Shown here piece after piece: positions 32,205 through 44,500 of a DNA stretch of 64,000 nt; positions within the stretch are counted from its first letter, which is position 1; each line of letters starts with the position of its first letter. The position numbers were made by a program, and so were the translations under genes. This DNA comes from Leptodactylus fallax (taxonomy: Eukaryota; Chordata; Amphibia; Anura; Leptodactylidae), in the NCBI GenBank assembly GCA_947044405.1, contig CAMRHE010001088.1:1-64000 (forward strand), written 5' to 3'. The notes under the pieces are model-generated. The model searched no databases, was not told where the DNA came from, and was given only the letters and a program-made list of their open reading frames with translations.

Positions 32205-35200
32205 TCAAGGAGAACTATCACATATACTATGATATATAACAGGCAACTATGATGTATGCCATGATATATGAAGGAGAACTATGACGTATACTATGATATA
32301 TAAGGGAGAACTATGAGGTATACTGTGATATATAAGGGAGAACTATGAGGTATACTGTGATATATAAGGGAGAACTATGAGGTATACTATGATATATAAG
32401 GGAGAACTATGACGTATACTATGATATATAAGGGAGAACTATGACGTATACTATGATATATAAGGGAGAACTATGAGGTATACTGTGATATATAAGGGAG
32501 AACTATGAGGTATACTATGATATATAAGGGAGAACTATGAGGTATACTGTGATATATAAGGGAGAACTATGAGGTATACTGTGATATATAAGGGAGAACT
32601 ATGAGGTATACTATGATATATAAGGGAGAACTATGACGTATACTATGATATATAAGGGAGAACTATGACGTATACTATGATATATAAGGGAGAACTATGA
32701 GGTATACTGTGATATATAAGGGAGAACTATGAGGTATACTGTGATATATAAGGGAGAACTGTGACGTATACTGTGATATATGAAGGAGAACTATGAGGTA
32801 TACTGTGATATATAAGGGAGAACTATGAGGTATACTATGATATATAAGGGAGAACTATGAGGTATACTGTGATATATAAGGGAGAACTATGAGGTATACT
32901 GTGATATATAAGGGAGAACTATGAGGTATACTATGATATATAAGGGAGAACTATGACGTATACTATGATATATAAGGGAGAACTATGACGTATACTATGA
33001 TATATAAGGGAGAACTATGAGGTATACTGTGATATATAAGGGAGAACTATGAGGTATACTGTGATATATAAGGGAGAACTATGAGGTATACTGTGATATA
33101 TGAAGGAGAACTATGACGTATACTGTGATATATAAGGGAGAACTATGACATATACTGTGATATATAAGGGAGAACTATGACGTATACTGTGATATATGAA
33201 GGAGAACTATGACGTATACTGTGATATATAAGGGAGAACTGTGACGTATACTGTGATATATGAAGGAGAACTATGACATATACTGTGATATATAAGGGAG
33301 AACTATGACATATACTGTGATATATAAGGGAGAACTATGAGGTATACTGTGATATATAAGGGAGAACTATGACGTATACTGTGATATATAAGGGAGAACT
33401 ATGACGTATACTGTGATATATAAGGGAGAACTATGACGTATACTGTGATATATGAAGGAGAACTATGACGTATACTGTGATATATAAGGGAGAACTATGA
33501 GGTATACTGTGATATATGAAGGAGAACTATGACATATACTGTGATATATAAGGGAGAACTATGACATATACTGTGATATATAAGGGAGAACTATGAGGTA
33601 TACTGTGATATATAAGGGAGAACTATGACGTATACTGTGATATATGAAGGAGAACTATGACGTATACTGTGATATATAAGGGAGAACTATGAGGTATACT
33701 GTGATATATAAGGGAGAACTATGACGTATACTGTGATATATAAGGGAGAACTATGAGGTATACTGTGATATATGAAGGAGAACTATGACGTATACTGTGA
33801 TATATAAGGGAGAACTATGAGGTATACTGTGATATATAAGGGAGAACTATGACGTATACTGTGATATATAAGGGAGAACTATGAGGTATACTGTGATATA
33901 TAAAGAACTATGACATATACTGTGATATATAAGGGAGAACTATGACATATACTATGATATATAAGGGAGAACTATGACGTATACTGTGATATATGAAGGA
34001 GAACTATGAGGTATACTGTGATATATGAAGGAGAACTATGACGTATACTGTGATATATAAGGGAGAACTATGACGTATACTGTGATATATAAGGGAGAAC
34101 TATGACGTATACTGTGATATATAAGGGAGAACTATGACGTATACTGTGATATATAAGGGAGAACTATGACGTATACTGTGATATATAAGGGAGAACTATG
34201 ACGTATATTGTGATATATAAGGGAGAACTATGACGTATACTGTGATATATGAAGGAGAACTATGAGGTATACTGTGATATATAAGGGAGAACTATGACGT
34301 ATACTGTGATATATAAGGGAGAACTATGAGGTATACTGTGATATATAAGGGAGAACTATGACGTATACTGTGATATATAAGGGAGAACTATGACGTATAC
34401 TGTGATATATGAAGGAGAACTATGACGTATACTGTGATATATAAGGGAGAACTATGAGGTATACTGTGATATATGAAGGAGAACTATGACATATACTGTG
34501 ATATATGAAGGAGAACTATGACGTATACTGTGATATATAAGGGAGAACTATGACATATACTGTGATATATGAAGGAGAACTATGACGTATACTGTGATAT
34601 ATAAGGGAGAACTATGAGGTATACTGTGATATATAAGGGAGAACTGTGACGTATACTGTGATATATAAGGGAGAACTATGAGGTATACTGTGATATATAA
34701 AGAACTATGAGGTATACTGTGATATATAAAGAACTATGAGGTATACTGTGATATATAAGGGAGAACTATGACGTATACTGTGATATATAAGGGAGAACTA
34801 TGACGTATACTGTGATATATGAAGGAGAACTATGACGTATACTGTGATATATAAGGGAGAACTATGACGTATACTGTGATATATAAGGGAGAACTATGAC
34901 GTATACTGTGATATATAAGGGAGAACTATGACGTATACTGTGATATATAAGGGAGAACTATGAGGTATACTGTGATATATAAGGGAGAACTATGAGGTAT
35001 ACTGTGATATATGAAGGAGAACTATGACGTATACTGTGATATATAAGGGAGAACTATGACGTATACTGTGATATATAAGGGAGAACTATGAGGTATACTG
35101 TGATATATGAAGGAGAACTATGACGTATACTGTGATATATAAGGGAGAACTATGACATATACTGTGATATATAAAGAACTATGAGGTATACTGTGATATA

Positions 35201-37372
35201 TAAGGGAGAACTATGAGGTATACTGTGATATATAAGGGAGAACTATGAGGTATACTGTGATATATAAGGGAGAACTATGAGGTATACTGTGATATATGAA
35301 GGAGAACTATGACGTATACTGTGATATATAAGGGAGAACTATGACATATACTGTGATATATAAAGAACTATGAGGTATACTGTGATATATAAGGGAGAAC
35401 TATGACGTATACTGTGATATATAAGGGAGAACTATGAGGTATACTGTGATATATAAAGAACTATGAGGTATACTGTGATATATAAGGGAGAACTATGAGG
35501 TATACTGTGATATATGAAGGAGAACTATGACGTATACTGTGATATATAAGGGAGAACTATGAGGTATACTGTGATATATAAGGGAGAACTATGACGTATA
35601 CTGTGATATATAAGGGAGAACTATGACGTATACTGTGATATATAAGGGAGAACTATGAGGTATACTGTGATATATAAGGGAGAACTATGACGTATACTGT
35701 GATATATGAAGGAGAACTATGACGTATACTGTGATATATAAGGGAGAACTATGACGTATACTGTGATATATAAGGGAGAACTATGAGGTATACTGTGATA
35801 TATAAGGGAGAACTATGACGTATACTGTGATATATAAGGGAGAACTATGAGGTATACTGTGATATATAAGGGAGAACTATGACGTATACTGTGATATATA
35901 AGGGAGAACTATGAGGTATACTGTGATATATAAAGAACTATGAGGTATACTGTGATATATAAGGGAGAACTATGACATATACTGTGATATATGAAGGAGA
36001 ACTATGACGTATACTGTGATATATGAAGGAGAACTATGACGTATACTGTGATATATAAGGGAGAACTATGAGGTATACTGTGATATATAAGGGAGAACTA
36101 TGACGTATACTGTGATATATGAAGGAGAACTATGAGGTATACTGTGATATATGAAGGAGAACTATGACGTATACTGTGATATATAAGGGAGAACTATGAG
36201 GTATACTGTGATATATAAGGGAGAACTATGACATATACTGTGATATATAAGGGAGAACTATGACATATACTGTGATATATGAAGGAGAACTATGACGTAT
36301 ACTGTGATATATAAGGGAGAACTATGACGTATAATGTGATATATAAGGGAGAACTATGACGTATACTGTGATATATAAGGGAGAACTATGAGGTATACTG
36401 TGATATATAAGGGAGAACTATGAGGTATACTGTGATATATAAGGGAGAACTATGACGTATACTGTGATATATAAGGGAGAACTATGACGTATACTGTGAT
36501 ATATGAAGGAGAACTATGACGTATACTGTGATATATAAAGAACTATGACATATACTGTGATATATAAGGGAGAACTATGAGGTATACTGTGATATATAAG
36601 GGAGAACTATGACATATACTGTGATATATAAGGGAGAACTATGACGTATACTGTGATATATAAGGGAGAACTATGACGTATACTGTGATATATGAAGGAG
36701 AACTATGACGTATACTATGATATATAAGGGAGAACTATGAGGTATACTGTGATATATAAGAAAACTATGACGTATACTGTGATATATGAAGGAGAACTAT
36801 GACGTATACTGTGATATATGAAGGAGAACTATGAGGTATACTGTGATATATAAAGAACTATGACATATACTGTGATATATAAGGGAGAACTATGACGTAT
36901 ACTGTGATATATGAAGGAGAACTATGACGTATACTATGATATATGAAGGAGAACTATGACGTATACTATGATATATAAGGGAGAACTATGACGTATACTG
37001 TGATATATGAAGGAGAACTATGACGTATACTATGATATATAAGGGAGAACTATGACGTATACTGTGATATATGAAGGAGAACTATGACGTATACTGTGAT
37101 ATATAAGGGAGAACTATGAGGTATACTGTGATATATAAGGGAGAACTATGACGTATACTGTGATATATGAAGGAGAACTATGACGTATACTGTGATATAT
37201 AAGGGAGAACTATGAGGTATACTGTGATATATAAGGGAGAACTATGACGTATACTGTGATATATAAGGGAGAACTATGAGGTATACTGTGATATATAAGG
37301 GAGAACTATGAGGTATACTGTGATATATAAAGAACTATGACATATACTATGATATATAAGGGAGAACTATGA
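32205..37372. repeat. 32-bp minisatellite array, about 5.2 kb
   Basis: The unit is GATATATAAGGGAGAACTAT followed by GACGTATACTGT, about 160 copies. Variation is mostly at GACG/GAGG/GACA, CTGTG/CTATG and TAAGGG/TGAAGG, plus a 29-bp form with TATAAAGAAC. Several-unit blocks recur; for example 32461-32700 resembles 32800-33000. The array ends at about 37372 in unique DNA about 1.2 kb upstream of the CHMP1B start. Confidence 0.97.
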
Positions 37373-38270
37373 TGGCTATATTAAGGTTTAGCAACCAAGA
37401 CTGTTTTTTTTAACAGTCGGACACTTATAAGAGTTTATTGGACGCGGATTAGGGTTGAGGCTCTACAGCCACAGGAGAAGGGGAAGCATGAAGAAGGAAT
37501 TTCCCTTTTTTTATTATATATAAACCTGATTTATGGAATATATTTATGTGTATATATGAATGACAGTTTTTGGTTATTGTCGGGATCGGCTGAGTCACAT
37601 CAGTGTTGGTGTTTCCGCAGGTAATCCGTTTCTGTGATCCATCGAAAGATCACAAAAGCTGATTAGAATGGATCGTTTGATTTACAGCCATAAATCTGTT
37701 TTTTTAACATTGAAGTCTATGGAAAGCGGAGACAAACGGATTACCAGCGGATAGTAAAGTGTGTCTTCTTCTTCTTCATTCTTCTCTGCGCATGCTCAGA
37801 ATGAAGATGGATTCAATCAGTGCAGATGTGAACAAAGACTTATCCTGATATTTATTTGTTTGTAGAATAATATGCGAATAAATATCGATAAATAATGGAT
37901 AAAAATAACAATAAACACATTGAAAACGCCCAAACTATAACCCTATAAACGCATCTATCCCGTACACTGATCACCGTAGTAGGAGAAAAATCTAAATAGC
38001 TGAATCGCAGGATTTTCACCGTTTTGCCGTCCCCCAGAAAATTGAATAAAAATTTATCAAAATGGCAGACAATTCTCAAAACGGTATAAATAAAAACTAC
38101 TTCTTGTGCCGCAAAAAAAGACACCAGATGGAAATATAAAAAAAAAGTCACAGGTGTCTCAATATGGCAGCTAAAATGCATTTTTTACAGGTCTCAAAAC
38201 ATAACATTATAAAATATTATAAATATATCTGTTAGACACAAAGCCTGAGCCTTATTTATGGGAAGCCCCT
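37373..38270. other. CHMP1B upstream flank, dispersed-repeat-like
   Basis: No gene. Contains a likely small MITE at about 37610-37750 and a stretch at about 37970-38180 (CGGTATAAATAAAAACTAC) that resembles dispersed frog repeats. Confidence 0.45.
37610..37750. mobile_element. Small MITE-like inverted repeat
   Basis: CAGGTAATCCGTTT near 37618 pairs with AAACGGATTACCAG near 37733-37746, with a spacer of about 100 bp. Ends and target duplication are not certain. Confidence 0.55.
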
Positions 38271-38410
38271 TAAAGAAGAATGGGCGGGGACTTGTACATT
38301 TCTCCACTAGCGAGCTGTGTCCCACTGCCCGTCCCCCCTGCCGAGTCTCCGCCCCCTCCAGCAGCTGATCTCACGGTCACAAGACTCTGACGCTATAGAA
38401 GCTGCCCAGC

Positions 38411-38540
38411 GACGTCATCACCACGCCTCTTATCTAACCCCACCCCCGATACCCATAGCTGAGTCTAATTGGTTGAGAAGCTGGTGACGTCACCTATCAA
38501 CAGGAAGCGGAGCGCTGCGATAACCGGAAGAACCCGGAAG
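38411..38540 (+). promoter_or_regulatory. CHMP1B: CHMP1B promoter region: CRE, CCAAT and ETS motifs
   Basis: A GC-richer stretch (about 38270-38640) immediately upstream of the CHMP1B start codon has no TATA box. It holds GACGTCA at 38411-38417, an inverted CCAAT box (ATTGG, 38468-38472), a full palindromic CRE TGACGTCA at 38485-38492, and two ETS motifs ACCGGAAG (38523-38530) and CCCGGAAG (38533-38540) 10 bp apart. This is typical of housekeeping promoters. The transcription start is probably between about 38490 and 38560. Confidence 0.75.
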
Positions 38541-38583
38541 AGTTCAGAGCCTGATCGTAGGGACCGGGAGAGACGGAGCCGAC

Positions 38584-38599
38584 ATGTCTAATATGGAGA
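38584..38599 (+). CDS. CHMP1B: CHMP1B exon 1 (coding part)
   Basis: Encodes MSNME plus the first base of codon 6. The donor is GAGA|GTATCC, a phase-1 junction. Joined to exon 2 it restores a lysine codon (MSNMEKHLF). The start is the first ATG after the ETS-rich promoter. Confidence 0.93.
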
Positions 38600-41500
38600 G
38601 TATCCTTCCCGGGGCCGGTGAGCGAGACGGGTACAGGCCTGTGTTCAGCTGCCCCCTCCAGCTCTATATCTGCCCCTGCAGCCTGGTATCTCTCTCTCCT
38701 TCTATCTGCCCCTGTAACTATCCTCTCCAGACTTCTGTCTGTCCCCTCCGTCCTATTTGCCCCTGGAAACTGGCCTCTTCTGTCTGCCCCTTACATCTTA
38801 GTTGTTGCCCCCTATCCTACCTGATGACTCTGCCCCTGTGACAGCCCCTCAGGTCCTCTGCATGGTCAGTGTCAGCTATGACAGCCCTAGATGCAGATGG
38901 AGGGGCCGGAGCGCGAGCCCTGGTGGTTATAGGAATCTGGTGAGACCGCGCTGTATCTGCCCCAGAGACCTGAGAGGGGACAGAACGTCTGCTGTGTGTA
39001 ATGGCGGCCAAATCCAGAGCTCGCCTGTAATGTCAGAGACCGCTCATCAGCCGGGGTGATGGTAAGAAATCTGCACCAAGTATTACTACGTGTACAAATA
39101 TCATCACTGTACTAATTCTCTCCACTACCTCCAGGTATAGCGGTGGCGCTGATAGCCTCTGATATGGCTGATAACAGAGAGTAATAGATTGTATTCCCCT
39201 GTCCTACAGTCGGCCTCTCCCCTCCTGACATGGCTGATAACAGATAGTAATAGATTGTATTCCCCTGTCCTACAGTCGGCCTCTCCTCTCCTGATATGGC
39301 TGATAACAGATAGTAATAGATTGTATTCCCCTGTCCTACAGTCGGCCTCTCCCCTCCTGACATGGCTGATAACAGATAGTAATAGATTGTATTCCCCTGT
39401 CCTACAGTCGGCCTCTCCTCTCCTGACATGGCTGATAACAGATAGTAATAGATTGTATTCTCCTGTCCTACAGTCGGCCTCTCCTCTCCTGACATGGCTG
39501 ATAACAGATAGTAATAGATTGTATTCACCTGTCCTACAGTCGGCCTCTCCCCTCCTGACATGGCTGATAACAGATAGTAATAGATTGTATTTCCCTGTCC
39601 TACAGTCGGCCTCTCCCCTCCTGACATGGCTGATAACAGATAGTAATAGATTGTATTTCCCTGTCCTACAGTCGGCCTCTCCCCTCCTGACATGGCTGAT
39701 AACAGATAGTAATAGATTGTATTCCCCTGTCCTACAGTCGGCCTCTCCCCTCCTGACATGGCTGATAACAGATAGTAATAGATTGTATTCCCCTGTCCTA
39801 CAGTCGGCCTCTCCTCTCCTGACACGGCTGATAACAGATAGTAATAGATTGTATTCGCCTGTCCTACAGTCGGCCTCTCCTCTCCTGACACGGCTGATAA
39901 CAGATAGTAATAGATTGTATTCCCCTGTCCTACAGTCGGCCTCTCCCCTCCTGACATGGCTGATAACAGATAGTAATAGATTGTATTCCCCTGTCCTACA
40001 GTCGGCCTCTCCTCTCCTGACACGGCTGATAACAGATAGTAATAGATTGTATTCGCCTGTCCTACAGTCGGCCTCTCCTCTCCTGACATGGCTGATAACA
40101 GATAGTAATAGATTGTATTCGCCTGTCCTACAGTCGGCCTCTCCTCTCCTGACACGGCTGATAACAGATAGTAATAGATTGTATTCCCCTGTCCTACAGT
40201 CGGCCTCTCCCCTCCTGACATGGCTGATAACAGATAGTAATAGATTGTATTCCCCTGTCCTACAGTCGGCCTCTCCCCTCCTGACATGGCTGATAACAGA
40301 TAGTAATAGATTGTATTCCCCTGTCCTACAGTCGGCCTCTCCTCTCCTGACATGGCTGATAACAGATAGTAATAGATTGTATTCCCCTGTCCTACAGTCG
40401 GCCTCTCCCCTCCTGACATGGCTGATAACAGATAGTAATAGATTGTATTCCCCTGTCCTACAGTCGGCCTCTCCCCTCCTGACATGGCTGATAACAGATA
40501 GTGATAGATTGTATTCCCCTGTCCTACAGTCGGCCTCTCTCCTCCTGACATGGCTGATAACAGATAGTAATAGATTGTATTCCCCTGTCCTACAGTCGGC
40601 CTCTCCCCTCCTGACATGGCTGATAACAGATAGTAATAGATTGTAGTCACCTGTCCTACAGTCGGCCTCTCCTCTCCTGACATGGCTGATAACAGATAGT
40701 AATAGATTGTATTCCCCTGTCCTACAGTCGGCCTCTCCCCTCCTGACATGGCTGATAACAGATAGTAATAGATTGTATTCCCCTGTCCTACAGTCGGCCT
40801 CTCCCCTCCTGACGTGGCTGATAACAGATAGTAATAGATTGTATTCCCCTGTCCTACAGTTGGCCTCTCCCCTCCTGACGTGGCTGATAACAGATAGTAA
40901 TAGATTGTATTCCCCTGTCCTACAGTCGGCCTCTCCCCTCCTGACGTGGCTGATAACAGATAGTAATAGATTGTATTCCCCTGTCCTACAGTCGGCCTCT
41001 CCTCTCCTGACATGGCTGATAACAGATAGTAATAGATTGTATTCCCCTGTCCTACAGTCGGCCTCTCCCCTCCTGACGTGGCTGATAACAGATAGTAATA
41101 GATTGTAGTCCCCTGTCCTACAGTCGGCCTAGCCCCTCCTGACGTGGCTGATAACAGATAGTAATAGATTGTATTCCCCTGTCCTACAGTCGGCCTCTCC
41201 CCCTCCTGATGTGGCTGATAACAGATAGTAATAGATTGTATTCCCCTGTCCTACAGTCGGCCTCTCCTGACGTGGCTGATAACAGATAGTAATAGATTGT
41301 ATTCCCCTGTCCTACAGTCGGCCTCTCCTCTCCTGACGTGGCTGATAACAGATAGTAATAGATTGTATTCCCCTGTCCTACAGTCGGCCTCTCCCCTCCT
41401 GACATGGCTGATAACAGATAGTAATAGATTGTATTCCCCTGTCCTACAGTCGGCCTCTCCCCTCCTGACATGGCTGATAACAGATAGTAATAGATTGTAT

Positions 41501-44500
41501 TCCCCTGTCCTACAGTCGGCCTCTCCCCTCCTGACATGGCTGATAACAGATAGTAATAGATTGTATTCCCCTGTCCTACAGTCGGCCTCTCCTCTCCTGA
41601 CATGGCTGATAACAGATAGTAATAGATTGTATTCCCCTGTCCTACAGTCGGCCTCTCCTCTCCTGACATGGCTGATAACAGATAGTAATAGATTGTATTC
41701 CCCTGTCCTACAGTCGGCCTCTCCCCTCCTGACATGGCTGATAACAGATAGTAATAGATTGTGTTCCCCTGTCCTACAGTCGGCCTCTCCCCTCCTGACA
41801 TGGCTGATAACAGATAGTAATAGATTGTATTCCCCTGTCCTACAGTCGGCCTCTCCTCTCCTGACATGGCTGATAACAGATAGTAATAGATTGTATTCCC
41901 CTGTCCTACAGTCGGCCTCTCCTCTCCTGACATGGCTGATAACAGATAGTAATAGATTGTATTCCCCTGTCCTACAGTCGGCCTCTCCCCTGCTGACATG
42001 GCTGATAACAGATAGTAATAGATTGTATTCCCCTGTCCTACAGTCGGTCTCTCCTCTCCTGACATGGCTGATAACAGATAGTAATAGATTGTACTCCCCT
42101 GTCCTACAGTCGGCCTCTCCTCTCCTGACATGGCTGATAACAGATAGTAATAGATTGCATTCCCCTGGCCTACAGTCGGCCTCTCCCCTCCTGACGTGGC
42201 TGATAACAGATAGTAATAGATTGTATTCCCCTGTCCTACAGTATGTCTATAATGTTGATGGCTTGCTTTCTTTCCACATGGTTAGTGTGAAGTACTACAA
42301 GTACATGGCTTCCCAGGGTTGTGCTTGTTTGATTGTCTGCACTGGACACAACTGTAACAGACCTTCAGCTGTGAGCAGTTTTGGGTCTGTGCAGGTTTCT
42401 GCAGTCGCTGTCTATTATGTTTCCATCCGTTCATTATATGGTGATTACGCTCCGTTTTCTTGGGTCTGGTCATGTGACCTCTCACCTGTTGTTACATTGT
42501 ATACAGGAGGACAGCTACAATGTATCACGTTCTCATTGGTTGTGTCATCTTGTGACGTCAGGGCAGGTCATGTGATGGCAGCTGGCAGGCGTGGGTGGAG
42601 CCAGGTGCAGCCAGCAGAACAGGGTGAACCGGTTAATGTAATGCGGCCCTATTAATAGTGCAGGTCACTGCAGTCTCGGGTCCTGCCGCCTTCTCTATAT
42701 TACAGACTAGTAACCCTTACACTGCTGGATAGTTTATTTTCAGATCTCCTGAAATATTGATGTGTGTCTTTCTGGGGCCACCGGGGCCCCAATCTGTAAG
42801 GTTATGTAATTGCTGCTCAGTTTATTCCCTCCAGGTCATAAGCTGTAGGCTGAGATATAGGGAGCTGACCCTGTACATGTCACATGGCAGACCTGCCACC
42901 CCCTGTGACCTCTCAGGACCCCCCCCCCAAATTGTATACAAGCCATATGATACTATCACGTGGAAATGTTTCGGGGAGACGCTGATGTGACCCGATTATC
43001 CTGAATGTCCATGTTTAGGCCTCTGGGTGTGGCCTACTGCTCAGACTGTGATGTCATTGCCATGTTTTGCGCCCTGGGTGTGGCCTCTTGCTTGGGTCAT
43101 TAGGTCAGTGACACGTTTAGTGGCCTATTGCTTGGGCCGTGATGTCATCTTCTGGTTTATTTCCCTCCTTAACCCACCAATCAGAACATCTGTTTAACCT
43201 GAAGTTTGCCGCAAAAGAGCTGAACCGGAACGCCAAGAAATGTGAGAAGGAGGAGAAGGCAGAGAAGGCCAAAATCAAGAAGGTGAGAAAGGATCCTGGG
43301 GATCGGTGGGGGTCTACTCTCCAGGACCAGTGACTTTCAGCAGAATGAAGGAGCATTAGTGATCAGTGGGGCCAGCACCAGTCAGCAGGTTGAAGGGGCA
43401 TTAGTGATTGGTGGCATCATCCCTACAGTACCAGTACAGAGGATGAAGGGGCAGTAGGGATCAGCACCAGTCAGGAGGATGTAGGGAGCAGTGGGGTCAG
43501 CCCTCCAGGACCAGCACCAGTCAGGAGGATGTAGGGAGCAGTGGGGTCAGCCCTCCAGGACCAGCACCAGTCAGGAGGATGTAGGGAGCAGTGGGGTCAG
43601 CCCTCCAGGACCAGCACCAGTCAGGAGGATGTAGGGAGCAGTGGGGTCAGCCCTCCAGGAACAGCACCAGTCAGGAGGATGTAGGGAGCAGTGGGGTCAG
43701 CCCTCCAGGAACAGCACCAGTCAGGAGGATGTAGGGAGCAGTGGGGTCAGCCCTCCAGGACCAGCACTAGTCAGGAGGATGTAGGGATCAGTGGGGTCAA
43801 CCCTCCAGGATCAGCACCAGTCAGGAGGATGAAGGGTCAGTGGGGTCAGCCCTCCAGGACCAGCACCAGTCAGGAGGATGTAGGGATCGGTGAGGGTCAA
43901 CCCTCCAGGACCAGCACCAGTCAGGAGGATGTAGGGATCAGTGGGATCAGCCCTCCAGGACCAGCACCAGTCAGGAGGATGAAGGGATCGGAGAGGGTCA
44001 ACCCTCCAGGACCAGCACCAGTCAGCAGAATGAAGGGGCCTTACTGATTGTTAGTCAGCCACCCTCAGAGCTTGTTTTCTGTGGAGTGACTAGAGTTCTC
44101 ACTGGCACTGTTTTGGGCCAGGCAGTACCCAGCATTCCTGGCGCCGTCCTGATGATGTCCACATTTGCTCCTTGTATCCTTCAGGCCATCCAGAAGGGGA
44201 ATACAGAGATTGCACGGATACACGCCGAGAACGCCATCCGTCAGAAGAATCAAGGCATCAACTTCCTGCGAATGAGCGCCCGGGTGGACGCAGTGGCAGC
44301 GCGGGTACAGACTGCAGTCACAATGGGCAAGGTTGGTGGAATCTGATTTGAGCTTGTGAAGGGTTAATTACTGCTCATGTCATGTGATACACTGGAGGAT
44401 GTGGCAGAAATGTGCAGATTTACCCCCAGAGCTGCAGTCGTGATGCTGATGGTTTCCTGGGACTTGAGTGCATTGCCTTGCTGGAGCTCAGGTGTCTGCT

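Noticed and set aside
38618..38841. Alternative open frames reading through the CHMP1B exon 1 donor (85 and 68 codons)
   Set aside because: Splicing at 38599/43185 gives the exact CHMP1B N-terminus, while the read-through frames have no similarity to the family.
39112..42655. Open frames of 315-633 codons in CHMP1B intron 1
   Set aside because: Same 66-bp repeat artefact; located between CHMP1B exons 1 and 2, with no independent coding signal.
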